A DNA stretch of 64,000 nt from Streptomyces atratus (GCF_900119365.1 NZ_FPJO01000019.1:1-64000), one strand, 5' to 3'; positions 8,129-16,629 are shown, numbered from the stretch's first letter. Program-made: numbers and translations. Notes: generated by a model not told the origin, from the letters alone.

Positions 8129-9556
8129 TCACGGATGCACCACCTGGGTCATCTCGGCGTCTGGGTCGGGGGCGGGGTCGGCCGCAGGGCGGCGTGCGGT
8201 GTCGCTGATGCGGATCAGGATGCCCACGAGGGCCCAGTTGGCGATGACGGAGGAACCGCCGTACGCCAGGAACGGCATCGTCATACCGGTCAGCGGGATC
8301 AGGCCCATCACACCGCCGGCGACGACGAAGACCTGCAGCGCGAACGCGCCCGACAGGCCGATGGCGAGCAGCTTGCCGAACGGATCGCGGGCCGCGAGGG
8401 CGGTGCGTACGCCGCGCTCCACGATCAGGCCGTAGACCAGCAGGATCGCCATGACGCCCGTCAGGCCCAGTTCCTCGCCGAAGGTGGCGAGGATGAAATC
8501 GGAGTTGGAGGCGAACCGGATGAGGTCGGAGTGCCCCTGGCCCAGACCGGAGCCAAGGGTGCCGCCGGAGCCGAACGCCCACAGCGCCTGCATCGACTGC
8601 TCGGAGTGACCGGCCACGCCCTGGCGGCTGAGCATGTACTCGCGCATGGGGTCGAGCCAGGCCTGGACACGTTGTTGGACGTGCGGCTCGAAGGAGGTGA
8701 CGCCGACGGCGCCGGCCGCGGACATCAGCAGACCGAAGACGATCCAGCTGATCCGCTCGGTGGCGGCGTACAGCATGATGACGAACATTCCGAAGAACAG
8801 CAGCGACGTGCCGAGGTCGGTCTCGAAGACCAGGATCAGGATCGAGAGGAACCAGACGACCAGGATCGGGCCGAGGTCGCGGCCGCGCGGCAGGAACAGG
8901 CCCATGAAGCGGCGGCTGGCCAGGGCCAGCGCGTCGCGCTTGACCATCAGATAGCCGGAGAAGAAGACCGCGAGCGCGATCTTCGCGAACTCACCGGGCT
9001 GGATGCTGAAGCTGCCGACGCGGATCCAGATCTTGGCGCCGTATATGTCGGCGCCCAGTCCCGGGACCAGCGGAAGAAGCAGAAGGAACAGCGCGCTCAC
9101 CATGGATATGTAGGTGTAGCGCTGCAGGACGCGGTGGTCCTTGAGGAATAACAGCACCACGATGAACAGTGCGATACCCATCGCCGTGTACATCAGCTGC
9201 CGTGGCGCGGCGGTGCCCGCCTGCTTGATCGACTGCAGCAGTTCGGACTGGTCCAGCCGCCAGATGACGACCAGGCCGAGCCCATTCAGCAGCGTGGCCA
9301 GCGGCAGCATGAGCGGGTCCGCGTACGGCGCGGACTTCCGTATGACGAGATGGGCGACGCCGGCCACCAGACCCAGGCCCAGGCCGTGGCTCAGCAGGCC
9401 GGACGGCAACTGGTCATCGATGGCCAGGCCCACGTTGGCGTAGGCGAACACCGGGACGACAACGGCGAACACCAGCAGTGCGAGTTCGGTGTTGCGCCGG
9501 TTCGGCGTGCCGATCGTGGACGTGTGGTGCGTCGATGTGTTCGTAGTACTGCTCAT
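8129..9556 (-). CDS. FtsW/RodA/SpoVE-family peptidoglycan polymerase
   Basis: A 475-residue multi-pass SEDS protein with about twelve transmembrane helices. Family hallmarks are AKIWIRVGSFSIQPGEFAKI in the middle and the C-terminal FILATFGEELG and GLIPLTGMTMPFLAYGGSS segments. SEDS proteins polymerise lipid II with a partner class B PBP during division or elongation. In most Streptomyces the closest relatives sit beside PBP and Ser/Thr kinase genes; here no such neighbours are present, so this is a lone paralogue. Confidence 0.93.
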   Translation of the reverse strand: MSSTTNTSTHHTSTIGTPNRRNTELALLVFAVVVPVFAYANVGLAIDDQLPSGLLSHGLGLGLVAGVAHLVIRKSAPYADPLMLPLATLLNGLGLVVIWRLDQSELLQSIKQAGTAAPRQLMYTAMGIALFIVVLLFLKDHRVLQRYTYISMVSALFLLLLPLVPGLGADIYGAKIWIRVGSFSIQPGEFAKIALAVFFSGYLMVKRDALALASRRFMGLFLPRGRDLGPILVVWFLSILILVFETDLGTSLLFFGMFVIMLYAATERISWIVFGLLMSAAGAVGVTSFEPHVQQRVQAWLDPMREYMLSRQGVAGHSEQSMQALWAFGSGGTLGSGLGQGHSDLIRFASNSDFILATFGEELGLTGVMAILLVYGLIVERGVRTALAARDPFGKLLAIGLSGAFALQVFVVAGGVMGLIPLTGMTMPFLAYGGSSVIANWALVGILIRISDTARRPAADPAPDPDAEMTQVVHP

Positions 9557-10083
9557 CGTGTGACCGAGCCCTTCACGGCTTGCCTGCTGCCTACCGCACA
9601 GCGAGACGAATTCCTGCCCTTTCTCCGAGGGGCCGGGCCCGGAGCGGGTGCGGTAGTGCTCATGAACGTGGACGGCGACATCGGTACCGACGGATTCGGC
9701 GGCGCTGTGGCCTTGGCTTTCGCTTTAGACGTGAAGGAAGCGTGTGCGGTTCCTGTGGTACCGCCGACCTGGCGCCGGCGCCTTCCTGGGGTCGAGGACA
9801 ACAGCTACGTGGAGGCCGAGCGCCCCGAACGCTTCCGCGCCGCCCACGCGGCGGCCGGCGTGCGCGGAGTCGGGCTGGAGCAAGGCGTTCGACGAGGTGC
9901 TGGGGCAGGTGCAGGACGGGCGGGCGGGGAGCCGTGCGACCCGGGGACGATGTGCACGACCGCACCGGCCCAGTACGGGTTCGGCGACGCGGCCCGCTTG
10001 CCTCCCTGCTCGGATACCGCCTCGTCCTGTGCCGACGCGGGTGGTCCAATTCCTGACGGGCCGCGAGGGTGCACCGAGCGGGG
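9557..10083. other. Gene-poor stretch, possibly decayed coding sequence
   Basis: About 530 bases without a convincing gene. The rightward frames keep Streptomyces-like codon bias in patches that switch frame (for example around DEFLPFLRG, then SKAFDEVLGQVQDGR, then a frame ending SLLGYRLVLCRRGWSNS at 10056). This pattern fits an old frameshifted gene, but no family was recognised. The FtsW/RodA promoter must lie at its left end. Confidence 0.35.
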
Positions 10084-10106
10084 AATGATAGGAACTGGGT
10101 ATCATT
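10084..10106. promoter_or_regulatory. Inverted repeat overlapping the Fic promoter
   Basis: AATGATA (10084-10090) and TATCATT (10100-10106) form a perfect seven-base inverted repeat around nine bases, six bases before the Fic start codon. It is AT-rich in a GC-rich setting and placed where an autorepressor would bind. Confidence 0.55.
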
Positions 10107-10111
10107 GCGTC

Positions 10112-11251
10112 ATGCTGTACGAGATGTCGCGCCTGGACTCGGCCGACCTTCAGGTCCTGGAACAGATCAACGGCCTGCGCGAACAACTGCGCCATGCGGT
10201 GCAGCAGGCTCCGATGAAGTGGACGCTTGATCTGCGCAAGGCCCTGACGGCCAGTGCCATCGCGGCGTCGAACACGATCGAGGGCTACAGGGTCGATGCC
10301 GTGGACGTCGCCGACCTGATGGACGGCGAGCGCGAGGTCGAGGCCAGTGATGAGAACAAGGCGGAGACTCTGGCCTACCAACAGGCCATGACGTACATCC
10401 AGTCGCTGCACGACGTGAGCGATTTCCGCTACAGCAAGGAACTCCTCAACGGCCTGCACTGGATGCTCCAGGGGCATCACCACCCCCGCAAGCTCGCCGG
10501 GCAGTGGCGCAGGACCTCGATCCGCATCACCGCACCGGGCGACGAGCTCGCCACCGATTACGAAGGCCCTGACCAGGAGCGGGTTCCCGGGCTCATGGGC
10601 GAGCTCGTGGACTGGCTCAACGAAGGCGACCCGGACAGTCATGTCCTGCTCCGCGCAGCCATGGCCCACCTGAACCTGGTGAAGATCCACCCGTGGTCCG
10701 ACGGCAACGGCCGTATGTCCCGCTCGCTGCAGACCCTTCTCATCGCACGCGGCGGTGTTCTCGCCCCCGAGTTCTCCTCGATCGAGGAGTGGCTCGGCAT
10801 GCCGGGCAACACCTGGGAGTACTACAAGGTGCTGCGAGAGGTCGGAGGGCCGGTCTGGTCGCCGGAGCGCGACACCTTGCCCTGGATCAAATTCAACCTG
10901 CTCGCCTACCACCAGCAGACCCAGCGGGTGCAACGTCGTGTCGACCGTTCCAACGACTGCTGGATGCAACTGATGGACGAGACCGGCACACACGGAGTCA
11001 CGGAGCGGCAGGTCACCGCGCTGCACGAGGTGGCCATGGTCGGCCGGGTGCGGCGCAGCCGGTACGAGAAGGCCGAAGCGATCAACACGCAGCAGGCCAC
11101 GCGGGATCTGCAGGCACTCACCAAGGCGCAGCTGCTTACGGCCGTGGGCCGGACGAAAGGCCGCCACTACGTCGCAGGCCCGCGGTTCCCGGAGCGGGTG
11201 CTGGCCACCGCGCGTCGGCATCACACCATCAGCAACCCGTACGCCACATGA
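10112..11251 (+). CDS. Fic-family AMP-transferase with C-terminal winged helix
   Basis: A 379-residue Fic protein. The catalytic loop is HPWSDGNGRMSR (about residues 190-201), matching HxFxDGNGRxxR with W for F. An inhibitory-helix motif (S/T)xxxE(G/N) is visible upstream as SNTIEGY (about residues 53-59), so this is the self-inhibited class. Residues from about 295 (VTERQVTALHEVAMVGRVRRSRYEKAEAI) look like a winged helix. Fic enzymes AMPylate or otherwise modify protein hydroxyls. The C-terminal helix-turn-helix and the upstream inverted repeat suggest autoregulation. Confidence 0.9.
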   Translation: MLYEMSRLDSADLQVLEQINGLREQLRHAVQQAPMKWTLDLRKALTASAIAASNTIEGYRVDAVDVADLMDGEREVEASDENKAETLAYQQAMTYIQSLHDVSDFRYSKELLNGLHWMLQGHHHPRKLAGQWRRTSIRITAPGDELATDYEGPDQERVPGLMGELVDWLNEGDPDSHVLLRAAMAHLNLVKIHPWSDGNGRMSRSLQTLLIARGGVLAPEFSSIEEWLGMPGNTWEYYKVLREVGGPVWSPERDTLPWIKFNLLAYHQQTQRVQRRVDRSNDCWMQLMDETGTHGVTERQVTALHEVAMVGRVRRSRYEKAEAINTQQATRDLQALTKAQLLTAVGRTKGRHYVAGPRFPERVLATARRHHTISNPYAT

Positions 11252-11272
11252 TCTCGTGGCGCCGCATGACTC

Positions 11273-11872
11273 CTAGCCCCAGGGCTCGCCCGTGGACGGG
11301 TCCAAGCCGGCGTCCCAACGCCGTTTCCGTTCACGCCAGTTGATGAAGGAAGGCTCTTCCGGGAGGGTGACGCTGATCGTCTCCTCCTGGAACTCTTCGT
11401 CGGTGAGCAGTCTGTGGAGGAACTCCGCCATCCCGAAGGAGTGGACCTGGAAGGCGGGGCTGGTGTGCCGTCCGCACACCAGCACGGGCCAGCGGTCGGG
11501 GTCGTCGCCCGTGGTCAGCCAGCAGTAGATGTCCGCACCGGTGGTGACGCCCCAGGCCAGGATGGAGCCGGGGTCCACGTCGAGGGCGGCTCTGCCGCCG
11601 AGCATCTCCCAGGTGCCGCGGGCGTTCTCGGTCTCGTCGCGCAGTCCGTTCCAGTCCGAGTAGACATCGGGCCGCGGCACCGGCAGCAGGATTCCGACTT
11701 CCCTGCTGACCTGCCCTGCCCCGTACACCTCCATGAAGGCGACGTAGTCGGCCGGGAACCGGGTCCCCCAGATCTCCTCGACCGCACTCCAGTCGATCCG
11801 CTCGTCCACGCCGTGCCGCGTCGGCACGACCTGTGCGAGCGCCGCTATTCGAGGGTTTTTGCCCACTGTCAT
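11273..11872 (-). CDS. SMI1/KNR4 (SUKH) family protein
   Basis: A 199-residue protein with the SUKH core: IDWSAVEEIWGTRFPADYVAFMEVYGAG near residue 30 and EFLHRLLTDEEF near residue 160. SUKH proteins often act as immunity partners for polymorphic toxins, but many stand alone in Streptomyces, as here. No toxin gene is adjacent; the Fic gene converges on it. It is divergent from a truncated enzyme gene at 11902. Confidence 0.88.
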   Translation of the reverse strand: MTVGKNPRIAALAQVVPTRHGVDERIDWSAVEEIWGTRFPADYVAFMEVYGAGQVSREVGILLPVPRPDVYSDWNGLRDETENARGTWEMLGGRAALDVDPGSILAWGVTTGADIYCWLTTGDDPDRWPVLVCGRHTSPAFQVHSFGMAEFLHRLLTDEEFQEETISVTLPEEPSFINWRERKRRWDAGLDPSTGEPWG

Positions 11873-11901
11873 TCTTCCGCCTCGGTGTATCGGACCGCTA
11901 A

Positions 11902-12327
11902 TTGTCGTGGTTCATAGCCCACTGCAGGCGGTTCGGGGCGTCCTTCATCCGGGATTCAGCCTACGACGGCCAGATCACCACGGGCGCCCCGCAGCCGCTG
12001 CCGGAAGAGGCGGCGCTCGACGGCGTCGACGAGTTCCTGTCCACCTGCTGCGCGGGGCCGTACACCTGGCCGTACGAGCCCGCCGTCGTCGGCTACCACG
12101 CCACCGAGGGCCAGTCCTGGCGCCTCTCGCTCTCCGCCGACGGCGTACGGGCCACCCACTTCCCCGAGCCCGGCACGGAGCCCGGCACCGCTGTCGACGC
12201 CTCCCTCCGGGGCACGGCCGGTGAGCTGGTCCTGGCCCTGTACAGCCGTGTTCCGGTGGACTCCCTGAAACTCGACGGCGACCGGCGCATCCTCGACCTG
12301 CTCCTGGAACGGGACCCGGACGCGTAG
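11902..12327 (+). pseudogene. N-terminally truncated mycothiol-dependent maleylpyruvate isomerase-type enzyme
   Basis: The frame codes for 141 residues. From about residue 20 (AYDGQITTGAPQPLPEEAALDGVDEFL) it matches the C-terminal domain of the maleylpyruvate isomerase/DinB-like mycothiol-dependent family. Full-length members carry about 150 more residues at the N-terminus, including the metal-binding DinB bundle, which is missing. The 30-base gap to the divergent SUKH gene leaves no room for it. The remaining piece is unlikely to be catalytic. Whether it is still translated is unknown. Confidence 0.55.
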
Positions 12328-12384
12328 CCGGTGCAGGCCCGGTCGGAGTCCGGCGTCGCGCAGCCGGAGGGCGCATCGCCTCTG

Positions 12385-13143
12385 TCAGCCATCACCGGTG
12401 ATCTCCTCGACCTTGCGGTACAGCGCGGCCTTCATGTTCGCCATGCGTGCCGGGTCGGGTCGTGGATGGGCCCAGCGGTTCCGGCGGAAGACGGTTCGCG
12501 GCATCGGGGCGCTTCGCAGGAACTCGGTGAACGCCCCGTCCGCCCACGGCGGCACCCACGCGCCCGATCGGCATACGAAGACGAGGTCGAACGCCACGGG
12601 CGGGGGTGTGCCGTCGTCGATGGTCATGGTGACGGGAACGAGCGGGGATTCCGGCGGCCGGCCCAGTGACTCGCGCCAGGGCGGGAAGTGGACGTGGAGA
12701 TCGGAGCCTGCCCACGCGTGAGCGAGCATCCAGTTCTCGCACCGGATGCCATCGCCGGATTCCTTCCAGGCGTCGAAGCTGTCGTGGTTCGTCCGGTATC
12801 CGGCGTCGTGGTGGGCGTCGTACAGGTGGACCGAATCCCAGGCAGGCGCATCCGCGCCGAGGTCGGAAGGCCAGAGGTGGGCCGCCCACGCATTGCTGTC
12901 GGCATACGTGAGGGGCGTGCCGGGAGCGAAGGCGAAGCGGTCCCAGAAGCCTTGCCATCCCTCCACCTGCGGCAGATCGATTCCCGCTGCCCGGAAGTCC
13001 CGGAGTCTGGCCTCCCAGACGGTCTCCGTGTGGAACTCGTCCTCGGCCACCGGCCAGGCGAAGAGTTCGTCGTGCGGGCCTTGGGGGCCACCCGAGGCCG
13101 GGGTGGGAAAGAAGAAGTCCCAGTCGACGACCAGGAGATTCAT
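12385..13143 (-). CDS. Arginase/UPF0489-like protein
   Basis: A 252-residue protein that opens MNLLVVDWDFFF and has a DAHHD motif at residues 109-113 (VHLYDAHHDAGY), which is the DAHxD manganese signature of arginases and deacetylases. An ENWML segment at about 136-140 recalls the ENW segment of UPF0489 proteins, the group that includes RiPP peptide arginases. The second arginase motif (SxDxDxxDP) was not found, so activity is uncertain. The gene lies 90 bases downstream of a 42-residue peptide gene on the same strand, with no hairpin between them. Confidence 0.6.
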   Translation of the reverse strand: MNLLVVDWDFFFPTPASGGPQGPHDELFAWPVAEDEFHTETVWEARLRDFRAAGIDLPQVEGWQGFWDRFAFAPGTPLTYADSNAWAAHLWPSDLGADAPAWDSVHLYDAHHDAGYRTNHDSFDAWKESGDGIRCENWMLAHAWAGSDLHVHFPPWRESLGRPPESPLVPVTMTIDDGTPPPVAFDLVFVCRSGAWVPPWADGAFTEFLRSAPMPRTVFRRNRWAHPRPDPARMANMKAALYRKVEEITGDG

Positions 13144-13233
13144 GCGCGGAGTCTCTTTCGAGTGGGTGAGGCCCCCGGCCGGAACCGGGGACCTGCTCCT
13201 ACTGTTCTCGGGACGGTGACCGGCTGCGGGTGA

Positions 13234-13362
13234 TCAGTGGCCCGGGGAGCCGCTCCCGCCGTTGCCGTCGCCGTCCTCGATGTCGGTGTCGTCCGACCCG
13301 TGGCCCCCGTTGTCCCCGCCCGATACGGTTGCCTGGCGCGTCAGTGCTTCTTTGAAGGTCAA
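13234..13362 (-). CDS. 42-residue Gly/Asp-rich peptide, possible modified-peptide precursor
   Basis: A TTG start at 13362 lies eight bases after GAGGAGG, and codes for 42 residues. The N-terminal part (TFKEALTRQATVSG) is leader-like and helical; the remainder is rich in Gly, Asp, His, Asn and Ser (GGDNGGHGSDD, EDGDGNGGSGSPGH). There is no hydrophobic core and no cysteine. A good ribosome site, compact size and the downstream arginase-like gene suggest a precursor peptide, but this is inference. It has one arginine (position 9). Confidence 0.5.
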   Translation of the reverse strand: MTFKEALTRQATVSGGDNGGHGSDDTDIEDGDGNGGSGSPGH

Positions 13363-13423
13363 CGCTGTCGCCTCCTCAAGTCACCAGGACAAGGCGATTC
13401 CTTGCCCTGCCGTGCACTTGCAG

Positions 13424-13464
13424 CCCGCCCCCGGACGGTCTTGCCGGACATTCCCGGGGGCGGG
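13424..13464. terminator. Hairpin separating the Zn-ribbon operon from the peptide gene
   Basis: An 11-base perfect inverted repeat (13424-13434 and 13454-13464) lies between the stop at 13527 and the TTG at 13362, both leftward. It implies that the peptide gene has its own promoter within 13363-13423. Confidence 0.6.
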
Positions 13465-13526
13465 ACCTCAGCCGTCCTCGCCGTTGGTGCGGGGCCTGCG
13501 GGTGAGGGCGGAGTCCTGGAAGCAAT

Positions 13527-13736
13527 TCACTCCGGGTGACCACCGCGGCAGGTGATGCAGCAACGGGGAAACCACTGGACGGTGGTGCCGAAGGCGTCGG
13601 TCTCGCGTGCGCCCAAGTTCACGGCGGTGCGCGCCGACAGGGCTGCTGAGCACCACACGCAGTGCACGCCGCGCCGCTGTTCCCGGGAGAGTGCGGCCAC
13701 GGGCGGCAACTCGCCGGAGCTTTGGAGATCTGTCAT
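13527..13736 (-). CDS. Small CxxC/CxxC zinc-ribbon-like protein
   Basis: A 69-residue protein with two cysteine pairs, CVWC (about residues 26-29) and CCITC near the C-terminus, spaced by about 35 residues, as in a zinc ribbon. Small proteins of this kind are common in Streptomyces near XRE/DUF6879 genes but have no known role. Its ATG overlaps the TGA of the upstream gene (ATGA at 13736-13733), indicating translational coupling. Confidence 0.75.
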   Translation of the reverse strand: MTDLQSSGELPPVAALSREQRRGVHCVWCSAALSARTAVNLGARETDAFGTTVQWFPRCCITCRGGHPE

Positions 13737-14188
13737 CCGAAAGCCGCTGCGGGCAGGCGCGAACACGCTGCTCGGACATCGAAGGCAGCGCCGAGCTCGG
13801 CGGGATCGGTCAGCCGCCCCGCACCGTCGGGCTTCTCCAGCCAGCCAAGCCCATCGATGTACCGCTCGGCCGGTGGGCATCGCAGTGGCTGGCCTTCGGG
13901 GCGGACGCGCAGCCCGGGGATGCCCGCGAGGAGGGCTTCCGCGTACGGCGGTGCCAGCCACCACGCGAGGTCCTCGCCGGGACGGACGAGGAGGGGGCCG
14001 AGCCGGTCAGGGGCGATGTGTTGCAACGCGTGGACGGAGCGCATCAGGTCTGCTTCGACAGCGACCCAGCGTCGCTCGGCGCGAATGAGGGCGAGACCGT
14101 CGGTTGCCCAAGTGCGGTGTACCTGTACGGGGTCGGAGGCGCAGGAGGCCAGCCAGTCCGAGCCCGGATTGCGTGTGCGAGGGGCCAT
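13733..14188 (-). CDS. Conserved hypothetical protein, possibly prim-pol-like
   Basis: About 151 residues with an Ala/Arg/Trp-rich composition and a C-terminal pattern (PPAERYIDGLGWLEKPDG then LTDPAELGAAF). This vaguely recalls the N-terminal DNA primase/polymerase-like proteins of Streptomyces. No catalytic motif could be assigned, so no function is claimed. The ATG at 14188 is chosen; a TTG at 14248 is possible. It lies downstream of the XRE gene with 87 bases between and is coupled to the zinc-ribbon gene. Confidence 0.6.
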   Translation of the reverse strand: MAPRTRNPGSDWLASCASDPVQVHRTWATDGLALIRAERRWVAVEADLMRSVHALQHIAPDRLGPLLVRPGEDLAWWLAPPYAEALLAGIPGLRVRPEGQPLRCPPAERYIDGLGWLEKPDGAGRLTDPAELGAAFDVRAACSRLPAAAFG

Positions 14189-14275
14189 GACCCGCACCGT
14201 ACGGAGGCTGAATGTGGAGTTGTGGGCCAGTTGCGGCAGATTGCGCAAGGTGTCATGACGGTTGGGGTTTGTTGC

Positions 14276-15118
14276 CTACGTGGGGCTGAGGTGGGCGCGT
14301 GCACGTCCAATGAGGCGGTGCGCTTGGTGGCCGAACACGGCCGAGTTCCGGATCTGGTCCCAGAGCTTCACGTAGAACGCGATCTCCTCGGAGGAGTCGA
14401 GCCACACTTCGGCATTCCAGGTATCGGCGATGACTAGGCGCTCGTCGATGATCCAGAAGCCGTGTTTGGGTGAGAACGGGGTGCGTACACCAAGCGGCAC
14501 GATGCCGATGGTGACCGTGTCCATGCCGACAAGGCCGGCCAACCGGTCAAGTTGCGCAATCATGCTCTCCGGCGAGCAGCGCACGACGTGCAGAGCGCCT
14601 TCCCATATAAGAGCGTGGAAGTGATGGCCCGGCTGGTAGAGCGCCTCCTGGCGCTTCATGCGGGCGCGCACGCCTTCTTCGACGTCGCTCGGTGAGCCAA
14701 TTCGGTTGGACACATCCGTCAGTACGCCACGCGCGTAGTCGGGGGTCTGGAAGATCCCAGGAATGATTCCCGACTCGAAGAGGTGGACGGTCTCCGCTTC
14801 CATCTCTTGAACGGCGTTGGCTTCCTGGAGTGCGCGGTGACCGCCGGCAAGCTGCCGTCTCCAACTGCGGTACGTGGTCTCCAGACCGCGCAACCGTCCC
14901 CTGAGTTCCCCTGAAGCCTCGTGGGCCCCTGCCGCACGAGCCCACGCCTCCAGATCGGCGGTGGTGGCAGTCTGTTTTCCGTTCTCCAGCCGCGACACCT
15001 TGGACCGCTGCCAGCCAAGTGCCTCGGCGAACTCCTTGCCGTTCAGCCCTGCCTCGGTGCGTAGCTCACGAAGCCGCGCACCGAGGGTCTCGCGGGCCTG
15101 TTGAAAATCGGTGCTCAC
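14276..15118 (-). CDS. XRE-family regulator with DUF5753 domain
   Basis: A 280-residue protein. The N-terminal HTH (about residues 8-65) reads LGARLRELRTEAGLNGKEFAEALGWQRSKVSRLENGKQ. The remainder is the DUF5753 fold, with the signature GIIPGIFQTPDYARGVL near residue 125. In Streptomyces these regulators usually pair with small DUF397 or DUF6879 partners (BldB/WhiJ-type systems) and influence development or antibiotic production. Its start overlaps the DUF6879 stop by four bases, so the two are coupled. Confidence 0.93.
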   Translation of the reverse strand: MSTDFQQARETLGARLRELRTEAGLNGKEFAEALGWQRSKVSRLENGKQTATTADLEAWARAAGAHEASGELRGRLRGLETTYRSWRRQLAGGHRALQEANAVQEMEAETVHLFESGIIPGIFQTPDYARGVLTDVSNRIGSPSDVEEGVRARMKRQEALYQPGHHFHALIWEGALHVVRCSPESMIAQLDRLAGLVGMDTVTIGIVPLGVRTPFSPKHGFWIIDERLVIADTWNAEVWLDSSEEIAFYVKLWDQIRNSAVFGHQAHRLIGRARAHLSPT

Positions 15119-15651
15119 ACAGTTGAAGCTACCTGTGTCACGAATTCCGTGCGTGGGATCGCACGATGCCAGGCCGCGTCTCGCACCTGGCAGAACGCGA
15201 GGATGCGTGCCGGGTCCTCGACCAGTTCGGTTCCGAGCAGCCTGTCCTGCTCGTCGAAGTGCAGTACCAGAGCGCGGCGTGAGTCGAACAGCCAGAAGTC
15301 CACGTCAGGGAGGCCCAGTTCGCTGGCATCCGCACGCCACAGGTTGCGAATGTCCTCTCCCGCAGCGTTGTTCCGTGCCGCGCTGGCCAGAAGGAACAAC
15401 TGATCCTCGGTCGGCGGAGAGTCGACGATGCGTACGCGCTCGATCCGCTTGCCCTGCTCGGTCTGGAAGCGGATGTTCGCGCACCATGGGCTGTTCGTGT
15501 TGTCCGGCAGTTCCTCGCCGGACAGGAACTGCTGGTACCTCTCCGAAGTCCGGTCGGAGTCATAGCCTCGACGGGTTTCCAACCGCCACGCCGTGTGCTC
15601 GAAGCCGGTGAAGTAGTCGCCGAACGTCTCGTCGTCGATGAACAGCGTCAC
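15115..15651 (-). CDS. DUF6879 family protein
   Basis: A 178-residue protein opening MTLFIDDETFGDYFTGFEHTAW, followed by DUF6879 features: an acidic/aromatic N-terminus, a central DVDFWLFDSRRALVLHFD segment and a C-terminal ILAFCQVRDAAWHRAI. These proteins accompany XRE regulators in actinomycetes; their biochemistry is unknown. It is preceded by a 69-residue gene at six bases and overlaps the XRE gene that follows. It is a paralogue of the protein at 16123. Confidence 0.88.
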   Translation of the reverse strand: MTLFIDDETFGDYFTGFEHTAWRLETRRGYDSDRTSERYQQFLSGEELPDNTNSPWCANIRFQTEQGKRIERVRIVDSPPTEDQLFLLASAARNNAAGEDIRNLWRADASELGLPDVDFWLFDSRRALVLHFDEQDRLLGTELVEDPARILAFCQVRDAAWHRAIPRTEFVTQVASTV

Positions 15652-15657
15652 TGGGTT

Positions 15658-15867
15658 CTACTCCTTGGGGCCGAAGCGGGTGAGCAGGTCGCGTGGGACA
15701 ACGACGAACGACTCCCCGTCAAGAATGTTGGCGAGCTGGGCAATGTCCTCGGGGTCGTCGACGGTGTAGCCCTGAACGATGATGTCGCCGGTCTGCGTGT
15801 CTTCGTACAGCGTGGGGCACTTTCCCTCCTCGGACGTTGTGCCGAGCATGCGGAGCTGTCGGGCCAT
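15658..15867 (-). CDS. 69-residue conserved hypothetical protein
   Basis: A short protein (MARQLRMLGTTSEEGKCPTL at the N-terminus, ending FVVVPRDLLTRFGPKE). It is the first gene of the 15867-to-13527 operon, with GGAGAG before the ATG and six bases to the DUF6879 gene. Similar proteins accompany XRE/DUF6879 pairs in other Streptomyces. One cysteine and many acidic residues are present; no catalytic motif is visible. A role as a small partner of the XRE regulator is inferred from position only. Confidence 0.75.
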   Translation of the reverse strand: MARQLRMLGTTSEEGKCPTLYEDTQTGDIIVQGYTVDDPEDIAQLANILDGESFVVVPRDLLTRFGPKE

Positions 15868-16122
15868 GACGTCTCTCCCTGAAGCGCAACCGATGGGGTC
15901 TTCAGCATGCTTGGGATCGCTGCGGGGTGCTGGACGATTGCGCGGGATTGCCCGTTCCTGGTCACTCTGGATCGTTGTTGCGTGCAATCAGGAGCTGCTC
16001 GTGGACCGAGAGATCCGGTGGCGGAGGCCCGTGTCTCCCTGATCTCCCGAAGCCGGTCCGCTACGACTTTGCGGGCTTTCCGGTCGATGAGGGGGACGCG
16101 GGCATGTCTGGCTGCGGTCTTG

Positions 16123-16629
16123 TCAGATCCGGTACTCCTCATGGGGCGTGGCGCGTTCCCAGACAGTGTCGAACGCCGCCGCGCAGAACTTCGCCACGTC
16201 CTTCCGTTCGTCCATCTCCGGGCCCGCTGAGGCTCCTTCGCCCGTGAAGTGATTCCACATGATCAGGCGCCCGTCGAACAGCCAGAAGTCGTTGCCCGGC
16301 AGGGCCAGATCCGAGGCCCTGCGCCGGGGCAGCCACCGGACCTCTTCGCCGGCGGCGATGTTCTGGTAGGTGCAGTCGTGTTCGTACCTGATGTAGGCGC
16401 TTGCAGGCTCGGAGACGACACGAGCACGGCGGAGCACGACCCCTCTCGCAGTCGCATCGCGCACCCACGTATGGAAGTCGATCCACCACGTGGCCGGATC
16501 GGGTTCAGGGCGCCACCCGGTGCGCCACATGTCGAACTCGGCCGCCTCATCCCCGATCCCGTACGTATCGCGGAGTTCGAGGTGCACGGTCGAATGCCGC
16601 GTGGTGGCCAGCAGGTCAGCGAACGCCAA
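16123..16629 (-). CDS. DUF6879 family protein (second copy)
   Basis: A 168-residue protein with the DUF6879 pattern: VHLELRDTYGIGDEAAEFDMW at the N-terminus, GNDFWLFDGRLIMWNHF near residue 115 and KFCAAAFDTVWERA near the C-terminus. Its start codon is TTG. It follows the DUF397 gene (45 bases) and the XRE gene, giving the order XRE - DUF397 - DUF6879. About 255 bases separate it from the next module, probably containing that module's promoter. Confidence 0.85.
   Translation of the reverse strand: MAFADLLATTRHSTVHLELRDTYGIGDEAAEFDMWRTGWRPEPDPATWWIDFHTWVRDATARGVVLRRARVVSEPASAYIRYEHDCTYQNIAAGEEVRWLPRRRASDLALPGNDFWLFDGRLIMWNHFTGEGASAGPEMDERKDVAKFCAAAFDTVWERATPHEEYRI

Noticed and set aside
9350..10111. 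Long N-terminal extension of the Fic frame back to 9350
   Set aside because: It overlaps the FtsW/RodA gene on the other strand, lacks a ribosome site, and the Fic domain begins properly at 10112.
16070..16142. Leftward frame starting near 16142 (IDRKARKVVADRLREIRETR)
   Set aside because: A helix-rich piece is present, but it overlaps the DUF6879 end, stops making sense after about 30 residues and has no clear start.
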